From Streptosporangiaceae bacterium (GTDB taxonomy: Bacteria; Actinomycetota; Actinomycetes; Streptosporangiales; Streptosporangiaceae), in NCBI GenBank assembly GCA_019245115.1, contig JAFARZ010000358.1:36394-100393 (forward strand): a DNA stretch of 64,000 nucleotides. Reading direction: 5' to 3'. Position 1 is the first letter of the stretch; each line of letters starts with the position of its first letter. A program made the translations under genes and the position numbers. The notes under the pieces are model-generated. The model did no database searches. It saw only the letters and a list, made by a program, of their open reading frames with translations, and was not told where the DNA came from. Shown piece by piece: positions 1 to 8,718 of the stretch.

Positions 1-88
1 CTATCGCCGAGATGGGTTTGGTCACGGGAATCGTGCTATTTCGGGCGGGCCAATGGGTCCGCCAGAAGATTACTCAGCGGAGAGGCGG

Positions 89-535
89 ATGACGATGGCA
101 GTCACTGACGATCAGGTGGCAACGCTCCGTGCCCAGCTAGTCGGCAATACCGAAGAACACGTCCGGTTGCTCGGCAGGCTTGATCCAGTTGCCGCGCAGG
201 CAGGCCTTCGCGCACTGATTTCCGCCGCGTTTTTCACAGCAGCTGAACGACGATTCGGCACCGGCAACAGCACGGCCGCAGATGTGATCGAGTTCGTGGG
301 CAGCTTGCGGTCCCGCTTCGACTCGGCAGCTAGCGATATCGACCCGCGAATCGCCGAACGCCTCCTGCTGGCCGCTGTAAGCGACGAGCAGATAAGCGAT
401 CTGGACCCGAAGACCAGCTTCACTACGCAGCATTTGCTGCTTGCCGCGCTGGTCGCCGACGCTCAGCTTGATATGGCAGCCCTGGACGAGTTCCTCGGCC
501 AGTCCCGCAAGCTCGCCGATCAGTGGCTTGCCTAG
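89..535 (+). CDS. Hypothetical helical protein, first of a tandem pair
   Basis: A 148-residue protein of unknown function. The frame is open from an ATG at 53, but the ATG at 89 follows a GGAGAGG ribosome site and gives the same length as the next gene, to which it aligns along its whole length (shared pattern of an FxxAAxRxF stretch followed by VIxFVxxLR). It has no signal peptide, membrane segment or catalytic motif that I can recognise. The two genes are 24 bases apart and were probably formed by duplication and are cotranscribed. Pairs of small acidic helical proteins like this are common in actinomycete conjugative elements, but I cannot assign a role. Confidence 0.7.
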   Translation: MTMAVTDDQVATLRAQLVGNTEEHVRLLGRLDPVAAQAGLRALISAAFFTAAERRFGTGNSTAADVIEFVGSLRSRFDSAASDIDPRIAERLLLAAVSDEQISDLDPKTSFTTQHLLLAALVADAQLDMAALDEFLGQSRKLADQWLA

Positions 536-559
536 CCTGACGCTCCCGGCAGGAGTGCC

Positions 560-1006
560 ATGACTGTCAACGACACCCACTTGTTCATGCTGCGCGCTCA
601 TCTCGGCGGCGAGGACGAGGCAGTGCGCCGCACCTATGCTCGGATCACCGATCCCATCGCGATGTGTGGCCTGGCCGAGCTGGTCTTCCAGGCGTTCCTC
701 ATAGCGGCGCGGCGCAAGTTCTCCCCGACCTGGAACCACGCCCAGGTCATTTCATTCGTCGCCCGGTTGCGGGCAGCGCTCTGCGAGCGGCCGGAGCTCC
801 TCGACCCCATCACCGCCGAACTGGAACTCTGCCGCGCACTCGGCGAGGACGTGAACGCCTCACCAGACGTCGGTGCCACGGCGACCGCACGATTGATCCT
901 CCTCGATGCCCTAATCGAGAGCCTGAACCTAGACGACGAAGCAATATGGGACCTGCTCCTGCAGGCGCGCAAAAATGCACTACGGCACTACGGAGAGAAT
1001 GCCTGA
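560..1006 (+). CDS. Hypothetical helical protein, second of a tandem pair
   Basis: A 148-residue paralogue of the preceding protein, starting at ATG 560 after a purine-rich GGCAGGAG stretch. It shares the FxxAARRKF and VISFVxRLR patterns in the same positions and the same acidic C-terminal helix. Function is unknown. The 296 bases that follow (1007-1302) hold no convincing gene; the next gene has its own ribosome site, so a promoter may lie there. Confidence 0.7.
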   Translation: MTVNDTHLFMLRAHLGGEDEAVRRTYARITDPIAMCGLAELVFQAFLIAARRKFSPTWNHAQVISFVARLRAALCERPELLDPITAELELCRALGEDVNASPDVGATATARLILLDALIESLNLDDEAIWDLLLQARKNALRHYGENA

Positions 1007-1302
1007 CGCCCGCCACCCAACGACGGTCCTCAAGCATCGAGGCTGGAATCCTCGCACCCCGGGCTCCTGGTCGCCATGGCCATCGGGGGCTTAGGCGCCG
1101 GGTTCAGCCGTCTCGGAACTCAGGAGGGAGATGCCCTGATGCCAGTTGTGACGATCCGATGGACGCCCTGCGGGGTTAGCCAGACGCCGTTCTCAGTCGG
1201 AGCTTCTGTATCAAGCGCATCACGCGAACACCGCGATGCGAGCAGAAAGTAAGGCCCCGTGTCTATGCTGTAGTCACCGAAACATTTGGAAGGTGCGGAC
1301 TA

Positions 1303-1845
1303 GTGTGCGACGATGGCACGCGCCGCTCACCTGGCGGTGTGCTGTACCTGGTGCTCAGCGGCGCTCCCGCGCCGGAGGGGATACCCCGGCTGATCTCCCT
1401 ATGCCAGGCAGCAGGCTGGCAGGTAGTAGCATTTTCGACTCCCGACGGCACGAGGTTCACCGACACCGCTGAGCTGGAGCGACTAACCGGGGAACCGGTC
1501 CGTTCCGAGTACAGGATGCCGGGGACCGGGAAACCGGCGCCGCCAGCCGACGCCATGCTCGCCTGTCCTCTCACGTTCAACAGCGTCAACAAGTTCGCCC
1601 ACGGCCATGCCGACAACTTTGCGATCGGCCTGCTATGCGAGATGCTCGGCTATGGCGTCCCGGTCGTGATTGTCCCGCATTGCAAGCCCCAGCTGGCCAG
1701 TCATGTCGCGTTCACCGGTAGCCTCGCTGCACTGCGCGGAATGGGCGTCCGGGTGCTGTTCGACGCCGACGCTCCTTATGAGCGGCGGCTGCCACCATGG
1801 AGCGACGTCGTTGCCGCGCTCCCCGTCATGACCACCACCGGGTGA
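1303..1845 (+). CDS. Flavoprotein (phosphopantothenoylcysteine decarboxylase-like)
   Basis: A 180-residue protein with a Rossmann-like start (residues ~10-35, a hydrophobic strand followed by SGAPAPEG) and a later PLTFNSVNKFAHGHADN segment, which is the PxTxNTxxKxAxGxAD signature of the flavoprotein/PPC-decarboxylase (HFCD) superfamily that binds FMN and decarboxylates cysteine-type substrates. Stand-alone members of this size are frequent in actinomycetes and usually sit beside an XRE regulator, as here (5-base gap to the next gene). GTG start at 1303 follows GGAAGG. The substrate is unknown; a link to regulation by the downstream protein is inference from adjacency. Confidence 0.75.
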   Translation: MCDDGTRRSPGGVLYLVLSGAPAPEGIPRLISLCQAAGWQVVAFSTPDGTRFTDTAELERLTGEPVRSEYRMPGTGKPAPPADAMLACPLTFNSVNKFAHGHADNFAIGLLCEMLGYGVPVVIVPHCKPQLASHVAFTGSLAALRGMGVRVLFDADAPYERRLPPWSDVVAALPVMTTTG

Positions 1846-1849
1846 TGCG

Positions 1850-3051
1850 ATGAACCGTGAGACAGCAGGGCAGCAGATCGCGCGGGCCCGGCGACGGCGC
1901 GGCATATCGCAGGCCGTGCTCGCGGGACTCGTCGGCCGGTCGGAATCCTGGCTGTCCCAGGTAGAACGCGGTAAACGCAGCATCGACAGTCACAGTGTCC
2001 TGCTCGGGCTCGCGGAGGTGCTCGGGGTGGATGTCGAGGAGATCACCGGTGCCGGTAACGATCCTGACGACCGCCGCCATGCTTATCCTGCCGCCACGGA
2101 AATCGAGCAGGCAATGATGGGCTATGGTGCTCCCAGCCATCACGGAGGGCAGCGTGACGACCCCGTCATGGCCCACCTGCGCGCCAGCGCCCGATCTGCA
2201 TACGAGGCGTACCAGGCAACCCGGTATGACGCCGCAGGCCGCATGGTGCCTGGCCTGATCCGGGATATCGAGGCGGCAACCCGGATAGCCGGTCCTGATG
2301 CCCCGGCGGTCTGCCAGGTGCGCGCTCTGGTATACGACACAGCCGCCGCGTTGCTCAACCGCGTGGGCGAGCCGTTCCTGGCGTGGGCAGCGGCCGACCG
2401 CGCCATGTCCGCCGCCAAATATTCCGGCGAGCCGCTGCTCGCCGCGTTCAGCGCCTGGCGGCTGTCCTTCGTCCTCACCAGCCGCAAACACCCTCAGCAT
2501 GCGCTCGATTTGGCCATGTCCGCCGCCGATACGCTCGAGCAGACGATGCGGTCCCCGAGACCTGAGCAACTGAGCGTCTACGGTGCGCTACACCTGGCTG
2601 CGGCCAGCGCGGCAGCCGACCGCCACGATCGGGCGACGACCGCAGCGCTGCTGGCAAAAGCGCGCGGCATCGCTGATCGCACCGGGGAGACGAACCACCT
2701 GGGAACCGCGTTCGGCCATGTCAATGTCGCGATCCATTCGATCGCCGCGTCAATCAGGTTTGGCGATGCCCGGGCAGCAGCCGAGACCGGGGAATCCCTG
2801 GACACTACACCGTTGCCGGCCGGCCTGGTCGGCCGGCGGACGCAGGTCAACCTTGACCTCGCCCGCGCTTACGCCATGCGGCGGCAAGACGCTGCGGCGG
2901 TCAATTTGCTGCTCGCCGCCGAGCGTCCAGTCCGCAGCTTGTCCGGTACGACCAGCGGACACACGGTGTGCTAACCGAATTGCTGCGCAGAGAGCACCGG
3001 CCTTCCACACCGGAACTGCGCCCCCTCGCCCACCGCGCGGGCGTCATCTGA
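1850..3051 (+). pseudogene. XRE-family regulator with C-terminal helical repeats, frameshifted
   Basis: N-terminal helix-turn-helix at residues ~6-60 (GISQAVLAGLVGRSESWLSQ, then VERGK), followed by a TPR-like helical region typical of long actinomycete XRE regulators. The open frame stops at 2974 after about 20 residues of atypical sequence. Shifting frame at about 2927 restores the family's usual ending (PQLVRYDQRT, TELLRREHRPSTPELRPLA, then HRAGVI and a stop at 3049-3051). A single lost base near 2927 therefore removes the conserved last ~40 residues. It could be true inactivation or a sequencing error. The start at ATG 1850 lies 5 bases after the flavoprotein gene, so the two are probably cotranscribed. 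Confidence 0.75.
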
Positions 3052-3189
3052 CCCGCACGATAGTGCGGGTTCCGGGCCCGCAGCGGCGTACCAGTCATTT
3101 ACCTTCACGCTGTTCCATGGCATGGCCGCCTGCGCTGTCTAGCGTCATTCCCCGTCGCAACTCCGCGAAGGACAGGAAGGCAATCGCTC

Positions 3190-3528
3190 ATGACACGGGC
3201 GGCAACGGGAGTCAATCCCACATGCCAGGCCGCACCCAAGATGCTGCCTGCGCTTGCACATAGGTCACACGACCAGGACCAGATGCCCAGGTTGCGCCGG
3301 TTTAGCGAGAGCTACCCGCACACCGTGATCGGGCTGTTCAACGAAGGCGGTCCATGGCAGGCCCGTATACCCGAAGGCAACGGGGAGACCGTGGTGACAC
3401 GGTACCTGCTGGACAGGCTGGCCGTGCTCCTCGGCGCCCCAGACCAGACAATGAGCTCTCACGACACTGCTGATCTGCGCACCGCAGCGGGTACCACCCC
3501 CGCCAAAAGTCCTGAAAGGGCCAGGTAG
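3190..3528 (+). CDS. Hypothetical protein coupled to XRE regulator
   Basis: A 112-residue protein without recognised domains. The central part (SYPHTVIGLFNEGGPWQARI followed by a helix ending in LLGAP) looks like a small alpha/beta fold. Its stop codon overlaps the GTG of the next gene (TAGTG at 3526-3530), so translation of the two is coupled and they probably act together. The start at ATG 3190 is uncertain; an ATG at 3283 inside the frame is an alternative. Confidence 0.6.
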   Translation: MTRAATGVNPTCQAAPKMLPALAHRSHDQDQMPRLRRFSESYPHTVIGLFNEGGPWQARIPEGNGETVVTRYLLDRLAVLLGAPDQTMSSHDTADLRTAAGTTPAKSPERAR

Positions 3529-4967
3529 TGTCAGCGGGAATCGGGAGGTGGCTGCGTCAGCAGCGGGAAGCTCGTGGCTGGGCGCGGCGAGAGATGGCGC
3601 GTCGCCTGACCCAGGCCGCCGAGGCGGCTGGGGACACGACGATGCCAGGTATCGAGCACCTTGAGACCTACATCCGCCGCTGGGAATCCAGCCGCCACCA
3701 GCTCACCGAGCGATATCGAATGTATTACTGTACGGCGTTCGGCATCCGGCCCGGCCAGTTCGGCACCGCGCCACTACCCCCGCCTAAGACTCTAGCCAGC
3801 AACCCCGCACCGGTGGATTCAGCCAGCCCGCTCAACGGCCACCCTATGGCTACAGTCCCGGCGCTGCTCGACCTCACAGATCGCCCGATGTCCGCGTCGG
3901 CCAGCTTGACGTGCGGTGAGGTCGGCGAGCCGGAGGTGGATCATGCCGGGGTGGGCCGTGCTGTGGTTCTGGCAGCGCACCAGGCCAGCGGGGATGTCGA
4001 GGCGGCCGAGCAGCACCGCATCGGCACGGCCACCGGCGATCAGCTGCATGCCGATGTGGCACGGCTGGCCCGGCTCAGCGACACCGGCGACCCGGCCGTC
4101 GTGTTCGCCGACATGTGCCGGGTCCGGGAACGGGTCCGCCGGCTGCTGGCCCGGCGGTTGTGGCCGCCCGAGCAGACCAGCCTGTATATCCTGCTCGGCT
4201 GCCTCAACGGGCTGATCGGCAATATCGCCGTCCGGCTCGGCTATCCCGACCCGGCCGAAGAGCTAATCCGCTCCGGGTGGGCCTACGCCGACGCGCTCAG
4301 CCACCGGCCGCTCCAAGGCCAGCTGCGCCAGCAGTGGTCCGCGCTGATGTACTGGCGCGGCCGGTTCACCCAGGCCCGCGACCTGGCCGCCGACGGCCTG
4401 CGGTACCTGCCTTCGGGGTGGCCGGGTGCGGCGTTGCACCTGCACCTGGCCCGGGCCGCCGCGCGGATCGGTGATGCGGACGCAGCTCGGCAGGCGATCC
4501 GGGACGCGCACGAGGCACGCGACCGAGACTACACCGACAACCTGGTGGAGATGGGCGGCCAGTTCGCCTTGTCCTGGGCCACCCACCATGCCATGGCCGG
4601 CGGGGCACTCGCAGAGATCACCGACTGCGGAGCGGACGCTGCCGACGAACTCGAGCGCGCCGTCGGCTTGTATGAGGCTGGGCCTGGCGACCGTGAAGAC
4701 CACTGGGCCGCTGGCCAGCCGCTGGCCAGCATTGATCTGGCGCTAACCCGGCTACGGTCCGGTGCCCTGGACGCCGCCGCGGCGGCACTGGAACCGGCCC
4801 TGTCCCTTCCCGTCCCGCAGCGGATCGCCCAGGTGACCACCAGGCTCACCGTGGTCCGCGGTGAGCTCGACGTGCCGATCTACCGCCGCTCGGTGCAGGC
4901 CAGGGAGCTGTGCGAGCAGATCGAGGAATTCGGCAGTGAGACGATCCTGGCCCGGCAGGCCCGGTGA
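3528..4967 (+). CDS. XRE-family regulator with TPR-like C-terminal domain
   Basis: A 479-residue protein with an unusual N-terminal helix-turn-helix (GIGRWLRQQREARGWARREM through YIRRWESSRHQLTERYR, residues ~4-62), a flexible low-complexity linker (~80-125) and a long helical region of TPR-like pairs to the C-terminus. It is a clear paralogue of the regulator at 51975-53417 in element C; they share the first ~80 residues almost unchanged and the TPR organisation. Start is GTG 3528, translationally coupled to the small upstream gene. A role as local repressor or activator of accessory genes is inferred; the target is unknown. Confidence 0.8.
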   Translation: MSAGIGRWLRQQREARGWARREMARRLTQAAEAAGDTTMPGIEHLETYIRRWESSRHQLTERYRMYYCTAFGIRPGQFGTAPLPPPKTLASNPAPVDSASPLNGHPMATVPALLDLTDRPMSASASLTCGEVGEPEVDHAGVGRAVVLAAHQASGDVEAAEQHRIGTATGDQLHADVARLARLSDTGDPAVVFADMCRVRERVRRLLARRLWPPEQTSLYILLGCLNGLIGNIAVRLGYPDPAEELIRSGWAYADALSHRPLQGQLRQQWSALMYWRGRFTQARDLAADGLRYLPSGWPGAALHLHLARAAARIGDADAARQAIRDAHEARDRDYTDNLVEMGGQFALSWATHHAMAGGALAEITDCGADAADELERAVGLYEAGPGDREDHWAAGQPLASIDLALTRLRSGALDAAAAALEPALSLPVPQRIAQVTTRLTVVRGELDVPIYRRSVQARELCEQIEEFGSETILARQAR

Positions 4968-5401
4968 TGCACGGCAACTCCGCGCAGCAGAGCGCCATGG
5001 GACGACTGTCCGGCTCGGTGAGAGCCGACCGAGTAAGACCGGTCGCAAACGTGCCAACCGGGTACCTCGAGGTGACCGGCATGGACGAAGTGACCTGGCG
5101 GGAGCTTACCGGCCGCCGCGCGTGGCTGCTGCGCGCGATCGGCTCGGCCGGGCCCGACACGGATGTCCCCAGTATGCGGGCGGCGGCGCTGGCCCTGACG
5201 GCTGTGATCACCGAGCAGGACACACGGGTCAGGACCTACGCGGCATTCTCGGATAGCCCATATTCGTGCACATGCGGCTTTCGGTGCAGCGGCCTGGCCG
5301 CGATCGATGAGCATCTGGACGAGTTCCCGCTCGACAGCGATGCGCATAATGAGGTCGTTGAGACTACCGAGGTTGGTCCTGCCGCTCCAGCTATCGGCTA
5401 G
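4964..5401 (+). CDS. Hypothetical protein with zinc-finger-like Cys/His motif
   Basis: A 145-residue protein whose ATG overlaps the stop of the XRE gene (ATGA at 4964). The C-terminal part contains SCTCGFRCSGLAAIDEHLDE, a CxCxxxC...H arrangement that could bind one metal ion like a degenerate zinc finger. The first ~35 residues look unstructured, so an internal start such as the ATG at about 5081 is possible. Family not recognised. Confidence 0.6.
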   Translation: MMHGNSAQQSAMGRLSGSVRADRVRPVANVPTGYLEVTGMDEVTWRELTGRRAWLLRAIGSAGPDTDVPSMRAAALALTAVITEQDTRVRTYAAFSDSPYSCTCGFRCSGLAAIDEHLDEFPLDSDAHNEVVETTEVGPAAPAIG

Positions 5402-5419
5402 CGCACGTTGTGTCAGATG

Positions 5420-7900
5420 TCAGCGTTCTACTTGTGGCGTAGCTCTCGTTCGAGCTACAGCCGGAGAACCGTTGCCGTTCCTGTCCGGCGTCCCAGCTTT
5501 TGACCTTCCAGCGGCCTGCGGGCGATCCGTATGGGCCTGAGCAGACAAAGCTGCGATATCAGCGGGCAGATCCTGGTAGGCGCTGCCCGCGTCGGCAGCC
5601 CTGCTGGCGGCCGGTAGTTCCGGACCGGCTTGTTCGTCGCGAGGCGCGGAGCGAGCGCGGGCCGTTGCGTGTAGCCGGATGGCATGCTTGCCAGCGTGGC
5701 TGGCGATGTCCAGCAGGCTGGTGAGCGCGCCGTGGGGGAACATGGACGTGAGGTTGTCGGCCACGGCGTACGCGGCGTCGGAGAGTTCCTGGTAGCGGGC
5801 TGCCGCAGGTCCTGGGCCGTCGACGAGTCCGTGGTGGCGGATCTCTTCCCACGCTCGGTCCAGCCTTTGGGCATGCTCACTGACCTTGCCGTCATTCGCC
5901 GCCTGTGCTGCGGCAGGATTGCGGGACCAGGTGAGGTAGTCCTTCTCGACGATGCGTGAGCCGGATGCTGCCTGCGCACGTCCGCCCTGGTAGGGACCTG
6001 CTTTCGCAGACCGCAGGAAGTGGTGCTCGGCGGTGGCCCGAAGGCGGTCAGCGTGCAGACGGGCGTGCCCGGCGAGCTTGGTCAGGGCCGCGACTTCGGC
6101 GGGCCGGTCCTCCGCCCTGGTGGCTTCGGCGAGTGCGGCTGCCGCATGAGCGAGAACCTGGTAGCGGGTCGCTGCGGCTCCCGGCTCATCGTCGAGTCCA
6201 TGCTTGGCGATGGTGCGCCAGGCCTGGGCGAATTGCCCGACTGCGGGATGGTCACCAGGGAGCCCGCCCGGGTCGGCACCGGCCGTACGCCAGGCGTCGT
6301 AGTCGTTACCGATGATCCGTGATCCCGACTCAGCCTGGGCGCGTCCTCCTTGATAAGGCCTGGGCGCGGCGGCCTGGTGTTCGTCGAACACGACCGGTTC
6401 GGTTCGAGGTGTTTTCTCCATCTGAGCGGCCTCCTTCCTGCTTGTGCTGTGTGAGTTAGCTGACCGGCCAATATGGCCGTCGATCCAGGTCAGTCCGGCC
6501 CGGTCGAGTTGCCGGCGGGCGCGGGTGACGGCGACGTAGGCGAGCATCGCGTCGGCCCGCGGTACCGCGCCGTGTCTGGGTTCGCGGAAGTCCCCGGCGA
6601 TGCGGACCCGTTCCCACTCCCGTCCCTTGGCGCCGTGCGCCGTGGATACGGTCACTTCCGCGCGGCCCTCTGACGCGAGCCGGGCCAGGATGCCAAGAAC
6701 CCCGGCCGCGCCGTAGGTGTCGATCAGCCGGACGCTGGCGGCCAGGTCGGCGCCGGCGGTGTCGGTGCGGACGAAGTCCTGGACCGCGTACCAAGACTGG
6801 AACGCGGCGAGCTCGGGGTTGCTGGTCCGCCCGGCTGCCTGGAGGTCGAGCGCGGCGATCGCCAGCGAGCGGATGTCCTCGGCGCCTCCGGCGAGTGCCA
6901 CCCGCCGTCCGGCCTCCAGGAAACCGCGCGCCTGGATGAGCGCTTCGGCGTTGGTCCGGCACAGCACGACCTGCGGGTTGACGACGGCCCCGACGGTGGA
7001 CTCCATCGATGGAGCGCCGGAGAGCCGGTAGGGCGCGTCGAGCATGTCCAGCCATTTGTTGGCTTCGTCGGCCACGGCCGGGCCGAACCGGAACGAGTGT
7101 GACAGCTGGAGCCGCTGGTCGGCGGGCCAGGTGGCGAGCGCGTCGATGGCACCGCGCCAGCCGTAGATGGCCTGGCAGGAGTCGCCGACCGCGATCATCT
7201 GCGCGTCGCGCTGGCTGTGAATGATCGCGGCAGTGACTGGGTTGGCGTCTTGCGCCTCGTCGAACATGACGAACTCCGCCTGGATCACCGGCCCGGTCAG
7301 CTGCCACATCTTCAGGTAGTGGTCGTGTTTGAACGGCAGCCTTCCGTCCGGCCGCTGGATGTCCAGCCAAGCCCGCTTGGCGTACGGAACGATTTGCCAG
7401 GTCAGCTCCGCGAACGACGCCGGGTCGACGCCGTTGACGTCCGGCACATGATCCCCGGAGATATCCGGGTCGGCGCTGTGGCAGAACCGTTCGACCGTGC
7501 CCATGACGATCCTGGCCAGATGCCCTTTAGTGAGGAGCAGGTCATCGCCGAGCCGCAGCGGCTCTCCGATGCCGAGCATGTTCGCGACAGCCCACGCGGG
7601 CACCCTCGCCGCCTGCCCCGGAAGCCTGTGCGAATACCGGAAACCGGCCGCGCTGAATGCAAGAGAGTGGGCGGTCCGGCAGGTAACGTTCCGTGGGAAC
7701 GAGCAGCGCGCTTCTGCGGCCGTGACCGTGTTGTAGGCAAGGTAGAGACCTCGCCTGCCCGTCATCGCCGCGGCGGCCATCCGCAGCGTGGAGGTCTTGC
7801 CGGTGCCCGCGCCGGCTTCGATCACCAGGTTTGCGCCGGAGGCGCAGGCGTCGATGATGGCCTGCTGCTGGTCCGTCCGCTGGATTCCCCCGGTGATCAT
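5420..7900 (-). CDS. UvrD/Rep-like superfamily 1 helicase with C-terminal tandem repeats
   Basis: An 826-residue protein. Residues 1-480 carry superfamily 1A helicase motifs in order: Walker A (GAGTGKT, 30-36), Walker B (FVMFDEAQDA), motif III (QAIYGWRGA), motif V (STAHGAKGREW) and motif VI (LAYVAVTRARRQL). The core is compact and seems to lack large 1B/2B insertions. From about 510 there are two related repeats of ~120 residues, each opening with PYQGGRAQAxSGSRI (near residues 514 and 635), then a basic, disordered tail. It probably unwinds DNA 3'-5'. It lies at the downstream end of the minus-strand transfer operon, 9 bases after the preceding gene, which fits a role in processing or replication of the mobile element (inference). 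Confidence 0.85.
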   Translation of the reverse strand: MITGGIQRTDQQQAIIDACASGANLVIEAGAGTGKTSTLRMAAAAMTGRRGLYLAYNTVTAAEARCSFPRNVTCRTAHSLAFSAAGFRYSHRLPGQAARVPAWAVANMLGIGEPLRLGDDLLLTKGHLARIVMGTVERFCHSADPDISGDHVPDVNGVDPASFAELTWQIVPYAKRAWLDIQRPDGRLPFKHDHYLKMWQLTGPVIQAEFVMFDEAQDANPVTAAIIHSQRDAQMIAVGDSCQAIYGWRGAIDALATWPADQRLQLSHSFRFGPAVADEANKWLDMLDAPYRLSGAPSMESTVGAVVNPQVVLCRTNAEALIQARGFLEAGRRVALAGGAEDIRSLAIAALDLQAAGRTSNPELAAFQSWYAVQDFVRTDTAGADLAASVRLIDTYGAAGVLGILARLASEGRAEVTVSTAHGAKGREWERVRIAGDFREPRHGAVPRADAMLAYVAVTRARRQLDRAGLTWIDGHIGRSANSHSTSRKEAAQMEKTPRTEPVVFDEHQAAAPRPYQGGRAQAESGSRIIGNDYDAWRTAGADPGGLPGDHPAVGQFAQAWRTIAKHGLDDEPGAAATRYQVLAHAAAALAEATRAEDRPAEVAALTKLAGHARLHADRLRATAEHHFLRSAKAGPYQGGRAQAASGSRIVEKDYLTWSRNPAAAQAANDGKVSEHAQRLDRAWEEIRHHGLVDGPGPAAARYQELSDAAYAVADNLTSMFPHGALTSLLDIASHAGKHAIRLHATARARSAPRDEQAGPELPAASRAADAGSAYQDLPADIAALSAQAHTDRPQAAGRSKAGTPDRNGNGSPAVARTRATPQVER

Positions 7901-7909
7901 GGCAAGCGC

Positions 7910-8341
7910 TCACACGAACGCGAACTGTTCTTCCTCGAGCTGCCAGCCGAACGTCAGATCGCAGTCGAGCCGGCAGCCGGCCAGGAGCGCCGTCCCCCGT
8001 GCGGTCCCTACGACTGGCACCTGCCGGCGGTTCGGCGGATTGTCGCTGTCCTCACCCCAGCGGCCCTGGTGGACCTCGTCCACGGTCGCGATGAAGTACG
8101 GCGCGCTCAGGCCATGCAGCATGACCAGGAACTGCGGGCCGGTCTCGGGTGCGGCCCGCCACTGCTCGGGCCAGTCGCCGAGGGCGAGCTGCCAGGCGCC
8201 GGGGCGCCTCGCCGGTACCGGTGTCCCGGGTTGACGCGGGACCACCAGGAGGTCGCGGACACCATCGGGCCGCTCAGCAGGCAGGCCGAGGGCCTGCCGC
8301 AGACTCGGGATGGTGACAGCGCGATCATCAGCAATGCTCAT
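7910..8341 (-). CDS. Hypothetical protein of the transfer operon
   Basis: A 143-residue protein without a recognised domain. A region rich in Pro and Gly is followed by a beta-rich part (QFLVMLHGLSAPYFIATVDE, then ...RRQVPVVG). Its start overlaps the end of the DUF4913 gene by 14 bases, and it is followed 9 bases later by the helicase gene, so the three are probably one transcript. No signal peptide is visible; probably cytoplasmic. Confidence 0.65.
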   Translation of the reverse strand: MSIADDRAVTIPSLRQALGLPAERPDGVRDLLVVPRQPGTPVPARRPGAWQLALGDWPEQWRAAPETGPQFLVMLHGLSAPYFIATVDEVHQGRWGEDSDNPPNRRQVPVVGTARGTALLAGCRLDCDLTFGWQLEEEQFAFV

Positions 8342-8705
8342 GTGGTGCTCCTCGTGGGGCGGACTCGGTGCGCAGCACCGGGACAGGACTAGCGGAGTGG
8401 TGGTCAGGACGGCAGCCGCTCATCGGGCCGGTATCGCCATCCAGCAGAGTCATCAGGGTCGGGTCGACGTGGTTGACCCACCAGGCGGAGTAGCTCGCGC
8501 CCGGATCCCCACCCGGCTCTGCGGGGGCGCTCATCTCATACCAGGCCAGCCGCAGCGCATCCAGCCGTACCGCGACCTCGGGATGCTCCCACCAGCGGGC
8601 ACACCAGGTCCGGCCCCGGCCGAGATCGACCCGCCGCTGGATCATCGGCGCGAAGATCTCCTCCACCCACGCCGCCAGCCCGAGCTTCTCCTCCGGGTCA
8701 GCCAT
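8328..8705 (-). CDS. DUF4913 family protein
   Basis: A 125-residue protein matching the DUF4913 pattern: LAAWVEEIFAPMIQRR, then GRTWCARWWEHPEVAVRLDA and SAWWVNHVDPTLMTLLD. DUF4913 genes are found almost only in conjugative elements and plasmids of actinomycetes, near coupling-protein and transglycosylase genes, as here; their function is unknown. The frame extends upstream to 8891, but ATG 8705 begins exactly at the family's N-terminus and avoids overlapping the transglycosylase gene. Confidence 0.8.
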   Translation of the reverse strand: MADPEEKLGLAAWVEEIFAPMIQRRVDLGRGRTWCARWWEHPEVAVRLDALRLAWYEMSAPAEPGGDPGASYSAWWVNHVDPTLMTLLDGDTGPMSGCRPDHHSASPVPVLRTESAPRGAPHEHC

Positions 8706-8718
8706 CGTAACCGCCTCC

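Noticed and set aside
2583..3263. 226-codon frame on the plus strand inside and after the XRE gene
   Set aside because: It overlaps the regulator in another frame, has Arg/Ala/Pro-rich shadow composition and no ribosome site; the good C-terminal similarity lies in a different frame.
7217..8392. 391-codon plus-strand frame opposite the helicase gene
   Set aside because: Typical antisense shadow of high-GC coding DNA; the minus-strand frame has all helicase motifs.
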